A stretch of 64,000 nucleotides of DNA from NCBI RefSeq assembly GCF_900105175.1, contig NZ_LT629771.1, forward strand, positions 1,116,001-1,180,000, read 5' to 3'. The notes beneath the pieces are model-generated. The model had not been told where the DNA came from, did not search any database, and worked only from the letters and a program-made list of their open reading frames with translations. Each line of letters starts with the position of its first letter. The stretch's first letter is position 1. Below are positions 15,930-25,878 of the stretch, piece by piece. The stretch is from Jiangella sp. DSM 45060. GTDB lineage: Bacteria; Actinomycetota; Actinomycetes; Jiangellales; Jiangellaceae. The translations under genes and the position numbers were made by a program.

Positions 15930-16498
15930 ACCGGGTGACGGCGGGGGCCGAGCGGCTCGCCGTCCTGGTCGTGGGGCTGGCGTTGCTGGCGCTCGGTGCG
16001 GCGGCGGCCGCCTGGGAGCTGGACTGGATCCCGGACGCCGTCGACCGGCTCGACGTCTCGGCGCTGCTCGGCCGCACCGACGAGAGCTGGTGGCCGTGGG
16101 CGGTCGGGCTGCTGGGACTGCTCCTCCTGGTGGCTGGCCTGCTGTGGCTGCGGGCGCACGCGCACCGCCGCAGCCTCGGCCGGCTGAAGCTGCCCGGGAC
16201 CGGCCGCCGCGGAGCGCTCGAGGCCGACTCGGGCGCGCTGATCGACGCGGCGTCGGTACCGCTGGACGAGACGCCGGGCGTGACCGCCCGTGGCGGCCGG
16301 ATCTGGCGCGACCAGCGCGAGGTGGTCGTGGAGCTGCGGGCCGCCCTCGACCCCGGCGCCGACCTGGACGAGGTCGCCCAGGCCGCCGACCGGGCCGCCT
16401 CCGTCCTCGGCGCCGGCCTCGGGCCGCGGGCGCCGGCGCGCTGCCGGGTGCTCCTGGTCCGCGGCCGGCGGCGGGCCAGGCGGACCAGGGTGCGGTGA
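15926..16498 (+). CDS. amaP: Alkaline shock response membrane anchor protein AmaP
   Basis: 190 residues. Two transmembrane helices near the N-terminus (about 9-31 and 53-75, with a loop LDVSALLGRTDESWW) precede a cytoplasmic beta-rich domain containing GVTARGGRIWRDQREVVVELRAALDPGADLDEVAQ. This matches AmaP, which tethers Asp23 to the membrane. The GTG start overlaps the previous stop by 4 bp. Last gene of the operon, followed by a perfect hairpin. Confidence 0.85.
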   Translation: MNRVTAGAERLAVLVVGLALLALGAAAAAWELDWIPDAVDRLDVSALLGRTDESWWPWAVGLLGLLLLVAGLLWLRAHAHRRSLGRLKLPGTGRRGALEADSGALIDAASVPLDETPGVTARGGRIWRDQREVVVELRAALDPGADLDEVAQAADRAASVLGAGLGPRAPARCRVLLVRGRRRARRTRVR

Positions 16499-16530
16499 GC
16501 TCCGGGGCGGCCGGGGCGACGCAGGACCGG

Positions 16531-16563
16531 CGGGAGGCGCGGTGCGGGGGACCGCGCCTCCCG
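16531..16563 (+). terminator. Hairpin after the Asp23/AmaP operon
   Basis: Perfect 13-bp inverted repeat (arms 16531-16543 and 16551-16563; loop of 7 nt). It lacks a T-tract, as is common in very GC-rich actinobacteria. It separates the envelope operon from the ilvB leader. Confidence 0.65.
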
Positions 16564-16649
16564 CCCAGCATCTGAACGCCGATTCCGGATGGTGAGACAT
16601 CCGGGGATCTGCCTTGACGTGCACCCTGCGGGTGAGGGACGGTGCATTC

Positions 16650-16679
16650 GTGCGTTTCGGCATTCTCGTACTTCATTAG
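16650..16679 (+). CDS. ilvB leader peptide
   Basis: GTG-CGT-TTC-GGC-ATT-CTC-GTA-CTT-CAT-TAG encodes MRFGILVLH. Four of nine codons are Ile, Leu, Val, Leu, the products of the downstream operon. A purine-rich GAGGGA lies about 10 nt upstream. The stop codon lies inside the first strand of the attenuator stems, so ribosome stalling on the Ile/Leu/Val codons would change RNA folding. Confidence 0.85.
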   Translation: MRFGILVLH

Positions 16680-16743
16680 CGCGTCAGGCGATCCAGCCGA
16701 CGCGCTACCCCTCGTCAGCCCTCACCGGGCGGAGGGGTTTTTT
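16678..16743 (+). promoter_or_regulatory. ilvBNC transcription attenuator
   Basis: Stem 1:2 pairs AGCGCGTC (16678-16685) with GACGCGCT (16699-16706). It directly abuts the terminator hairpin ACCCCTC (16707-16713) with GAGGGGT (16732-16738), which has an inner GCCC/GGGC stem and ends in six T (16738-16743). The leader peptide stop overlaps strand 1. High charged tRNA(Ile/Leu/Val) should favour termination. A TTGACG at 16614-16619 may be the -35, but the matching -10 is poor. Confidence 0.8.
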
Positions 16744-16798
16744 GTTGCACGGGACACGTCGATTCGGACACACGACCACATAGCAGAAGGGTCCGGCC

Positions 16799-18570
16799 AT
16801 GCCGCAGGGACAGCCCACCAGGGACAACGGGACGACGATGACGGGCGCCGCCAGCCTCATCCGCTCGCTCGAGGCGGTCGGCGTCGACACCGTATTCGGC
16901 ATTCCCGGTGGCGCCATTCTCCCTGCGTATGACCCGATGTTCGACTCCCAGCAGATCCGCCACATCCTGGTCCGGCACGAGCAGGGCGCCGGCCACGCGG
17001 CCGAGGGGTACGCGCTGGCCACGGGCAAGCCGGGCGTCTGCATGGCCACGTCGGGGCCGGGCGCGACGAACCTGGTCACGCCCATCGCCGACGCGCACAT
17101 GGACTCCGTCCCGATGGTCGCGGTCACCGGCCAGGTCGCGTCGGCGGCCATCGGCACCGACGCGTTCCAGGAAGCCGACATCCGTGGCATCTCGATGCCC
17201 ATCACCAAGCACAATTACCTGGTCACCGACCCCGCGGAGATCCCGCGCACCATCGCCGAGGCGTTCCACATCGCCACCACGGGGCGGCCCGGGCCGGTCC
17301 TCGTCGACGTCGCCAAGGACGCCATGCAGGCCATGACGACGTTCCGCTGGCCGGTCGAGCTCGACCTCCCCGGCTACCGCCCCGTCACCCGTCCGCACGC
17401 CAAGCAGGTGCGCGAGGCGGCCCGGCTGATGGCGTCGGCGAAGCGCCCGGTCCTGTACGTCGGCGGCGGCGTGCTGCGCGCCCGCGCGTGGGTGGAGCTG
17501 CGCCGGTTGGCCGAGCTGACCGGGTTCCCCGTCGTCACCACGCTGACCGCGCGCGGCGCGTTCCCCGACAGCCACCAGCAGCACCTTGGCATGCCGGGCA
17601 TGCACGGCGGCGTCGCGGCGGTCACGGCGCTGCAGAAGGCCGACCTGCTGATCGCGCTGGGCGCCCGGTTCGACGACCGCGTCACGGGGAAGCTGTCGTC
17701 GTTCGCGCCGAACGCCGCCGTCATCCACGCCGACATCGACCCCGCCGAGATCTCCAAGAACCGCGTCGCCGACGTCCCGATCGTGGGCGACTGCAAGGAG
17801 GTCATCACCGAGCTGATCCCGGCCGTCGAGGCCGAGTACGCCGCCGGCACCCGCGCCGACCTCACCGGCTGGTGGCGCCAGCTGGACCAGTGGCGCGAGA
17901 ACTTCCCGCTCGGCTACACGCCGGCCGAGAACGGCGAGCTCATGCCGCAGTACGTCATCGAACGCCTGGGCAAGCTGGTCGGCAGCGACGCCATCTACGT
18001 CGCCGGCGTCGGCCAGCACCAGATGTGGGCGTCGCAGTTCATCTCCTACGAGAACCCGAACACGTGGCTGAACTCCGGCGGCGCCGGCACCATGGGCTAC
18101 GCCGTCCCGGCGGCCATGGGCGCGAAGGCCGGCCGGCCCGACGCCACCGTCTGGGCCATCGACGGCGACGGCTGCTTCCAGATGACGAACCAGGAGCTGG
18201 CCACCTGCGCCATCGAGGGCATCCCGATCAAGGTGGCGGTCATCAACAACGAGAGCCTCGGCATGGTCCGGCAGTGGCAGACGCTGTTCTACGAGGGCCG
18301 CTACTCCAACACCGACCTCGGCAGCCGCCGCATCCCCGACTTCGCCAAGCTGGCCGAGGCCTACGGCTGCGTCGGGCTGCGCTGCGACACCGCCGAGGAC
18401 GTCGACGCCACCATCGAGAAGGCCATGGCCGTCGACGACCGGCCGGTCGTGGTCGACTTCGGCGTCCACCGCGACGCCATGGTGTGGCCCATGGTCGCCG
18501 CCGGCACCAGCAACGACGAGATCCAGATCGCCCGGGGGATGGCCCCCGAATGGGACAGGAGCGACGACTG

Positions 18571-18571
<1 letters not shown>
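16799..18571 (+). CDS. ilvB: Acetolactate synthase large (catalytic) subunit
   Basis: 590 residues, full length. Condenses two pyruvates, or pyruvate and 2-oxobutyrate, to 2-acetolactate/2-aceto-2-hydroxybutyrate. [13 protein letters not shown] and [14 protein letters not shown] hold the catalytic Glu (about residue 62); [16 protein letters not shown], the FAD-binding [16 protein letters not shown], and the TPP/Mg motif [16 protein letters not shown]...INNESLGMV (about 455-485) are all present. ATG 16799 is used; an ATG 13 codons later is a possible start. Overlaps ilvN by 1-3 nt. Controlled by the upstream attenuator. Confidence 0.98.
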
Positions 18572-20152
<1,581 letters not shown>

Positions 20153-20170
20153 CGCGGCCCGTTCGACCCG

Positions 20171-20206
20171 CCGGCGGGGAGCACCTGCGTGAGGGCTCCC
20201 CGCCGG
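20171..20206 (+). terminator. Hairpin after ilvC
   Basis: Arms CCGGCGGGGAG (20171-20181) and CTCCCCGCCGG (20196-20206) pair perfectly over 11 bp with a 14-nt loop, 19 nt after the ilvC stop. No T-tract. Confidence 0.7.
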
Positions 20207-20432
20207 GCCGGCCCCGCCCTGCGTGGCGGGTGTTTGGTGGCAGGCGTGCCGCGCGGTGGGCGTGCTGGGTGGCGGGCGTGCCGGAGGTGCTGCGCGGCGG
20301 GCGCCCTGCCCAGGAGAGTGGGCCGCCCACCCAGGAGGGTGGGACCCCTCCCGGCCGGGTGGGCCTCACACTACGGGCAAGCACCGACAGTCGACGGCGC
20401 GCTCACACACCGGCACACTGGCACCTACACAC

Positions 20433-20502
20433 CGGCTCACCTACACCGGCTCACCTACACCGGCTCACCTACACCGGCTCACCTACACCGGCTCACCTAC
20501 AC
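20433..20502 (+). repeat. Five tandem copies of a 14-bp repeat
   Basis: The unit CGGCTCACCTACAC is repeated five times without change. Related CACAC/CACCTACAC fragments precede and follow it. It lies in the 412-bp gap between ilvC and the LysE-family gene. No gene is seen in this gap; 20207-20400 is G-rich sequence without clear features. Confidence 0.95.
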
Positions 20503-20564
20503 ACAGGCACACAGGCGCACCGGCACTCTGAGGGAACCGACGGCATCTCGGCGAGGAGACGGAC

Positions 20565-21203
20565 ATGATCTCGACCGCACACCTGCTGGCGTTCGTCGTC
20601 AGCTCGTTCATCCTCATCGCCATTCCTGGGCCGAGCGTGCTGTTCACCGTCGGCCGGGCGCTGGTGCTGGGCCGTCGCGGCGGCCTCGCGTCGGCGGCCG
20701 GCAACTCCGTCGGCGCGTTCCTGCAGGCGCTGGCCGTGGCGTTCGGCCTCGGCGCGATCGTCGAGCGGTCCATCGTCGTCTTCACCGTCATCAAGTTCGT
20801 CGGCGCCGCGTACCTCGTGTACCTCGGCGTGCAGGCCATCCGGCACCGTCGTTCCTTCGCCGACACCGCGGCCGGGGCGGTCCGGCTCACCAGCGCGCGC
20901 CGTGCCGCGCGCGAGGCGTTCGTCGTCGGGCTGACGAACCCCAAGGTCATCGTGTTCTTCGCGGCCGTCCTCCCGCAGTTCGTCGACCCCGCCGGCGCGG
21001 CCGCGAGCGTGCAGATGCTGCTGTTCGGCGCGGTGTTCACGGTCATGGCGTTCCTCATGGACAGCTGCTGGGCCATCGGCGCCGGCTCGGCGCGCGACTG
21101 GTTCGCGCGGTCGCCGGGCCGGCTGGGCCACTTCAGCGCCGTCGGCGGCGTCGCGATGATCGGGCTGGGCGCACGGGTCGCCGTCACCGGCCGGCACGAC
21201 TAG
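20565..21203 (+). CDS. LysE/RhtB-family amino-acid exporter
   Basis: 212 residues with about six hydrophobic segments. The N-terminal IAIPGPSVLFTVGRALVLGRRGGLASAAGNSVG is the LysE-family signature (PGP and the G-rich loop), and VGLTNPKVIVFFAAVLPQFVD is the second conserved motif. Members export amino acids or homoserine lactones. GCGAGGAG lies 8 nt upstream of ATG. Placed behind ilvBNC it could relieve branched-chain amino acid overflow, but the substrate is not evident. Convergent with the MerR remnant, overlapping it by 20 bp. Confidence 0.9.
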   Translation: MISTAHLLAFVVSSFILIAIPGPSVLFTVGRALVLGRRGGLASAAGNSVGAFLQALAVAFGLGAIVERSIVVFTVIKFVGAAYLVYLGVQAIRHRRSFADTAAGAVRLTSARRAAREAFVVGLTNPKVIVFFAAVLPQFVDPAGAAASVQMLLFGAVFTVMAFLMDSCWAIGAGSARDWFARSPGRLGHFSAVGGVAMIGLGARVAVTGRHD

Positions 21204-21921
21204 CGCCTGGCGCGACCCGCTCGACCCGCGTCCACCCCTTCCAGCCGCGCTCCTCCAGCAACGTGAGCAGTCGCCGGGCGTTCGGCGAGGTCTCGAGGAA
21301 CGCCGTGTCCATCAGCTCGACGAAGCGGTCGTCGATGCCGTCGTCGTCGCCCGCCTCGCCGGCCTCCTCGGCACGGATCATCAGGCGCTCCAGGACGTCG
21401 ATGACCTCGACGGCCCGGGGATCGTCGTCCGGCCAGTCGAGCGCCCCGCTGATGAGGCCGTAGAGCTTCACCATGTCGGGGTCGTCGAGGTCCTCGTGTT
21501 TCTTCGCGATGATGGCGTCGATCAGGTCCGGCATCTGGGCGGCGACCAGGATCCAGGCGTCGCGCTCCAGCTCGATGTACTGCTCGTCGACGCCGAGATC
21601 GCGCACGCGGTCGAGGTAGCCGACGACGCTCTGCGGGAGCGCCAGGTGGTCCCCGGCGGCGAGCCGGGCGAGCCGCTTGCGGGTGCCCTGCAGCCGCCGG
21701 ATCTCCGCGCGCAGTTCCTTGTCGATCTCCTCGACGCCGTCGGCGAACTCGTCCGGGCCGGCGTCGAGGAGCTGCTGCACCCGGGCCAGCGGCACGCCGG
21801 CCGCGGCCAGGGTGTGGATGCGGATCAGCCGGACGACCGCCGCGGCGTCGTAGACCCGGTAGCCGGAGCGGTCGCGCCCGGGCTCGGGCAGCAGCCCGAT
21901 GCGGTGGTAGTGACGTGACAG
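21184..21921 (-). pseudogene. MerR-family (TipA-like) regulator lacking its N-terminal HTH
   Basis: The readable frame begins about 21921 with LSRHYHRIGLLPEPGRDRSGYRVYDAAAVVRL, the second half of a MerR DNA-binding domain, and continues through the coiled coil and a ~130-residue TipAS-like C-terminal domain to the stop at 21184. The first ~20 residues, including helix 1 and the recognition helix, are missing. The sequence joins directly, in another frame, to the truncated ABC permease upstream. Only internal GTG starts (e.g. 21795) are left, and these would give a protein without DNA-binding helices. Confidence 0.8.
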
Positions 21922-22534
21922 GCTGGTTCTCGGCGAACCACTCGACCGGGGTGGGCATCGTGTCGGTGGGCACGAATGCCGAGCTGAGGAACGGCAGGAA
22001 GATCAGCGGGTACGAGAACGCGCTCGCCCCCTCGATCGACGACGCCGTCAGGCCGGGGATGACGGCGATCCACGTCAGCGCCAGCGTGAACAGCAGCAGG
22101 ATGCCGGCGACGCCGAGCCAGGCCGCCACCCCGGCGCTGGACCGGAAGCCCATGAGCAGCGCGACGCCCACGACGATGACCAGCGAGATGAGGTTCGCGA
22201 CCAGCGAGGTCAGCACGTGTGCCCACAGCACGCCGGAGCGGGCGATCGGCATCGACTGGAAGCGCTCGAAGATGCCGCCCTTCATATCCGTGAACAGCCG
22301 GAAAGCCGTGTAGGAGATGCCGGAGGCGACGGTGATGAGCAGGATGCCGGGCAGCAGGTACGTCACGTAGGAGTCGGTGCCGGTCTCGATCGCGCCGCCG
22401 AACACGTAGACGAACAGCAGCATCATCGCGATCGGCATGATCGCGGTGGTGATGATGGTGTCGAGGCTGCGGGTGACGTGGCGCAGGGTCCGTCCGGTGA
22501 GGACGGCGGTGTCGGCGAAGAAGTACGTGCTCAT
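21922..22534 (-). pseudogene. ABC-2 type efflux permease, C-terminally truncated
   Basis: The first ~205 residues of a DrrB-like permease are normal: MSTYFFADTAVLTGRTLRHV, PGILLITVASGISYTAFRLFTDMKGGIFERFQSMPI, and five hydrophobic segments. It breaks after PTDTMPTPVEWFAENQPVT, where the family normally continues for ~50-60 residues with the last membrane helix. The frame instead runs out of phase through the MerR sequence to a stop at 21200. The ATG overlaps the ATPase stop by 4 bp. Export activity is doubtful. Confidence 0.8.
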
Positions 22535-23301
22535 GCTGGCTCCTCGTGCTTCGTGCCGATGATCGCGAGGAAGATCTCCTCCAGCGTTGGCTGCTTCTCG
22601 ACGTACTCGGCCTTGGCGGGCGGCAGCAGCTTCTTGAGCTCGTCGAGCGTGCCGTCGGCGATGATGCGGCCCTGGTGGAGGATCGCGATGCGGTCGGCGA
22701 GGCGTTCGGCCTCGTCCAGGTACTGCGTGGTCAGCAGCACCGTCGTGCCGCGCCCGGCCAGCTCCTCGACCGTCTGCCACACCTCGAGTCGTGCCTCGGG
22801 GTCCAGCCCGGTGGTGGGCTCGTCCAGGAAGATCACCGGTGGGTTCCCGATGAGGCTCATCGCGATGTCCAGCCGGCGGCGCATGCCACCGGAGTAGGTG
22901 GCGGCCTTCCGCCCGCCCGCCTCGGTCAGCGAGAAGCGCTCGAGCAGGCCGTCGGCGATGCCGCCGGGGTCGTCGAGGTGCCGCAGCCGGGCGACGAGCA
23001 CGAGGTTCTCGCGGCCGGTGAGGATCTCGTCGACGGCGGCGAACTGCCCGGTGAGGCTGAACGACTCGCGCACCTTGGCCGGTTCGGCGGCGACGTCGGC
23101 GCCGTTGACGGACGCCGTCCCCGCGTCGGCCTTCAGGAGCGTCGCGAGGATCCGCACGACCGTCGTCTTGCCCGCTCCGTTGGAGCCGAGCAGGGCGACG
23201 ATGCTGCCCCGCGCGACGTCGAAGTCGACGCCGCGCAGCACGTCGAGCTCTCCGTACGACTTGCGCAGACCGCGCACGTGAATGATGGTCTCGGTCTCCA
23301 T
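22531..23301 (-). CDS. Daunorubicin-type (DrrA-like) ABC transporter ATPase
   Basis: 256 residues. Walker A GSNGAGKTT (about 42-50), Q-loop SLTGQFAAVDEILTGREN, signature YSGGMRRRLDIAMSL, Walker B VIFLDEPTTGLD and H-loop LLTTQYLDEAERLADRI are all intact. The C-terminal KKLLPPAKAEYVEKQPTLEEIFLAI is typical of DrrA-family drug efflux ATPases. Its permease partner next door is truncated, so the intact ATPase may be an orphan. A dyad (23320-23340) sits just upstream. Confidence 0.92.
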   Translation of the reverse strand: METETIIHVRGLRKSYGELDVLRGVDFDVARGSIVALLGSNGAGKTTVVRILATLLKADAGTASVNGADVAAEPAKVRESFSLTGQFAAVDEILTGRENLVLVARLRHLDDPGGIADGLLERFSLTEAGGRKAATYSGGMRRRLDIAMSLIGNPPVIFLDEPTTGLDPEARLEVWQTVEELAGRGTTVLLTTQYLDEAERLADRIAILHQGRIIADGTLDELKKLLPPAKAEYVEKQPTLEEIFLAIIGTKHEEPA

Positions 23302-23319
23302 GGGCGCCAGGATGGAGGG

Positions 23320-23340
23320 TTGACCCTGCGTCAAGGTCAA
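23320..23340 (-). promoter_or_regulatory. Putative MerR-family operator upstream of the ABC ATPase gene
   Basis: An inverted repeat TTGACC-N9-GGTCAA lies 18 nt before the ATPase start. Its sequence and position (the minus-strand TTGACC could be a -35 element) fit sites used by actinobacterial TipA-like MerR regulators. The neighbouring MerR gene has lost its DNA-binding N-terminus, so the site may be unregulated or served by another factor. Confidence 0.55.
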
Positions 23341-23377
23341 GCCGGCGGGCCCGCCGGCGTCCGGGTACGGTCGGAGG

Positions 23378-24181
23378 ATGCTGGTCCGCCGGCCCCACGC
23401 CGCGCTCGCGCCGTTCGTCGAGCACCTCTGGTACCTCGACGAGCCGCTGCCGCCCGGCCGCGACCGCACCCTGCCCACCGGCGCCGCGCAACTCGTCGTC
23501 AACCTCGCCGCCGACCGCCTGAACTGGTACGAGGGCCCCGGCCTCGCCGTCCGTCGCGGCGTCGGCGGCGCCGGCCTGTGCGCCCCGCTGGCCCGGCCCG
23601 TCGGCGTCGACACCGCCGACCAGGCCAGCACCGCGGGCGTCGTGTTCCGTCCCGGCGGCGTCGTGGCCTTCGGCGACGTTCCGGCGGCGGCGCTGACCGA
23701 CCCCGTCACGCCGCTGGCCGACCTGTGGGGTGCTGACGGCGCCAGCGTGCGCGAGCGGGTGCTCGCCGCCCGCACCCCGGAGCGGCGGCTGGACGTGCTG
23801 GAGCGGGTGCTGCTGGCGCGGCTGCGGTCGGCCGGCGGCTCCGGCCCCGACGGCGCCCTCGCCTACGCCGTCGCGGCGCTCGACCGCGGCGCTCCCGTGC
23901 ACGCCGTCGCCGCCCGGGTCGACGCGTCCGCGTCCACCCTGCAACGCCGCTTCCGCGCCGCCGTCGGGCTGTCGCCGAAGCAGTTCGGCCGGGTCAGGCG
24001 GCTGCAGCGGGTGCTGCGGGCCGCCACCGCCCCCGGCGTCGACTGGGCGGAGGTCGCGGCCCGGCACGGCTACTTCGACCAGGCGCACCTCATCAACGAC
24101 TTCCGCGCCCTCACCGGCCTCACCCCCGCCCGCTACGTCCCGCGTTCCGCCGCCGAGCACAACCACGTCCCGCTGAGTTGA
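23378..24181 (+). CDS. AraC-family transcriptional regulator
   Basis: 267 residues. The N-terminal ~150 residues (VRRPHAALAPFVEHLWYLDE, LPTGAAQLVVNL, GVVFRPGGVVAF) are the sensor domain common in actinobacterial AraC proteins; the C-terminal HTH pair is VAARVDASASTLQRRFRAAVGLSPKQFGRVRRLQR and VAARHGYFDQAHLINDFRALTGLTPARY. The ATG is 7 nt after a TACGGT -10 box (23366-23371). Divergent from the ABC ATPase gene; whether it controls it is unknown. Confidence 0.88.
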   Translation: MLVRRPHAALAPFVEHLWYLDEPLPPGRDRTLPTGAAQLVVNLAADRLNWYEGPGLAVRRGVGGAGLCAPLARPVGVDTADQASTAGVVFRPGGVVAFGDVPAAALTDPVTPLADLWGADGASVRERVLAARTPERRLDVLERVLLARLRSAGGSGPDGALAYAVAALDRGAPVHAVAARVDASASTLQRRFRAAVGLSPKQFGRVRRLQRVLRAATAPGVDWAEVAARHGYFDQAHLINDFRALTGLTPARYVPRSAAEHNHVPLS

Positions 24182-24206
24182 TCTTGAACGCGTGGGGTGG
24201 TAGCTT
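24178..24206 (+). promoter_or_regulatory. Leaderless promoter of the DUF222-HNH gene
   Basis: TTGATC (24178-24183) and TAGCTT (24201-24206) with a 17-bp spacer. The -10 ends 7 nt before the ATG, so transcription should start at or next to the start codon. Confidence 0.65.
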
Positions 24207-24212
24207 GGTCGT

Positions 24213-25832
24213 ATGTTCGAGAATACGCTACTAGCTGCTGCGTCGCCGGGTGATTCTCCGGCGAGGGGACCGCTGGTGGTGTGGTGTCCGGACTCGCTCG
24301 ACTGGGTGCGGGTGGAGCCGGACGTGCTGCTCGGCGACGCCATCGAGCCGGGGTTCCTGGAGCGGTCGGCTCGTGTGCTGCCCGTCGATGCGGAGCGCAC
24401 GCCGACGGGTCCTGAGCTGGCCGCAGTTCTCGCGGCTTTCGACGCCGGTTCGGCCGATGCCGGCAATCTCGTCGAGGCGGCCGCCGGGTGGGCGCGGCTG
24501 GCGGCTTGGGCGGCCGCCGAGGAGGCCCGCGTGCTCAGCGAGCTGGCCTCGCGTCCCGAGCTGCAGTCCGCAGGTCCCGCTTGCCGATCGGTCAATCCCG
24601 TCACCATCACGGCTGTCGAGGTGGCAGCGCGGTGCCAGCGCACGGTCAAGCAGGCCGAGAACCTCGTCGGCCACGCCGTCCAGTTGGTCGAGGACTTCCC
24701 CGACACCCACGCAGCGCTCTCCGCGGGGTCGATCGACCTGCGTCGGGCGCGCGTGATCACCGACGAACTGGGCGGTCAGGATCCCGCCGTGCGGACGCGG
24801 GTCGAGGCCGACGTTCTCCCCGAGGCGCGGGTCATCGACACGGTGGCGCTGCGCAAGCTGATCAAGCGGCGTCTCCACCAGCTGGCGCCGGTCGAGACCG
24901 CGGAGCGTCAGCGCATCGCTCGCGACTGCCGCTATGTCGCGGTCACCCCGGCGTCGGACGGGATGGCGTTCCTCGAGGCGCTGCTGCCGGCAGAGGACGC
25001 GATAGCGCTGAACACGGTGGTGAAGGCGGACGCTGCCGACGCCAAGCGTGCCGACGCCGCGGCGGGCCTGCCGGCCCGCTCGATCGATCAGCGGCGCGCG
25101 GATGCGCTGGCGGAGCTCGCCTGGGCCGCCCTGGCCGACGACGATCCCGCCAACGCGCGGGCTCATCCGGCGGCTGTGAGGTCGGCCGCGCACTGCGCTG
25201 GTGCGACGGGCGCGGCGGCTGGTCAGGTCCCCGCTCTGTCGCCCGGGCACACGACTGCTACTGCTCGCCCGGTTCCGGCCGTCCCGTCCGGCGCTGCATG
25301 CGGGCCCGGCGGCCCGGCCTCCGTCGTGGCGCGCGGGCACACCTCCGGCGGCCCCGGGCCGAGACGGCGGCGGTCCGTCACCGTGCACGTCACCGTTCCG
25401 TTCCCGACCGCGGTCGGGCTCAGTGACGAGCCGGCTGAGCTGGAGGGTTACGGGCCCATCCCTGCCCACGTCGCCCGCACCCTCGCCGCCGCGGGCGTGT
25501 GGACCTGGCTGCGTGCCGACCCCAAGACCGGGCAGCTTCTCGACCTCGGCCGCAGGAGGTACCGCCCGACCGCGGCGCTGGCGGCGTTCGTCACCGCCCG
25601 CGATCGGACGTGCCGCATGCCCGGCTGCCATCAGCCGGCCCGCGCCGCCGACATCGACCACATCATCCCGTTCGCCGCCGGCGGCCCCACCAGCCCCGCG
25701 AACCTGCATTCGCTGTGCGAGGCCCATCACCTGATCAAACATCGCGGCCGCTGGGGCGCCGAACGACAACCCAGCGGTACGACTCGGTGGACCAGTCCCA
25801 CCGGGCATCGATATCTGAAGCGCCCGGACTGA
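24213..25832 (+). CDS. DUF222 / 13E12-repeat family protein with C-terminal HNH nuclease domain
   Basis: 539 residues. The N-terminal two-thirds is DUF222 (VNPVTITAVEVAARCQRTVKQAENLVGHAVQL, GSIDLRRARVITDELGG, PARSIDQRRADALAELAWAAL); a low-complexity Ala/Pro/Gly linker (about 320-380) follows. The HNH motif is CRMPGCHQPARAADIDHIIPFAAGGPTSPANLHSLCEAHHLIKH near the end. Such genes are multicopy in actinobacteria and are often sites of group II introns or phage integration; their cellular role is unresolved. Intact here, with its own leaderless promoter. Confidence 0.9.
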   Translation: MFENTLLAAASPGDSPARGPLVVWCPDSLDWVRVEPDVLLGDAIEPGFLERSARVLPVDAERTPTGPELAAVLAAFDAGSADAGNLVEAAAGWARLAAWAAAEEARVLSELASRPELQSAGPACRSVNPVTITAVEVAARCQRTVKQAENLVGHAVQLVEDFPDTHAALSAGSIDLRRARVITDELGGQDPAVRTRVEADVLPEARVIDTVALRKLIKRRLHQLAPVETAERQRIARDCRYVAVTPASDGMAFLEALLPAEDAIALNTVVKADAADAKRADAAAGLPARSIDQRRADALAELAWAALADDDPANARAHPAAVRSAAHCAGATGAAAGQVPALSPGHTTATARPVPAVPSGAACGPGGPASVVARGHTSGGPGPRRRRSVTVHVTVPFPTAVGLSDEPAELEGYGPIPAHVARTLAAAGVWTWLRADPKTGQLLDLGRRRYRPTAALAAFVTARDRTCRMPGCHQPARAADIDHIIPFAAGGPTSPANLHSLCEAHHLIKHRGRWGAERQPSGTTRWTSPTGHRYLKRPD

Positions 25833-25878
25833 CCGATTTCTCCAAGCGCGCCGCCGCGGCACGCGCCACGATGGGGTC

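Noticed and set aside
16614-16640. TTGACG with a 17-bp spacer as the ilvB promoter
   Set aside because: The matching -10 position reads GGACGG, too poor to claim; the TTGACG is only mentioned as a possible -35.
20433-20502. Possible CRISPR array
   Set aside because: The repeats are directly adjacent 14-bp units without spacers and there are no cas genes.
24213-25832. DUF222-HNH gene as a homing endonuclease or prophage gene
   Set aside because: No intron, phage genes or attachment repeats flank it, and such genes are ordinary multicopy chromosomal genes in actinobacteria.
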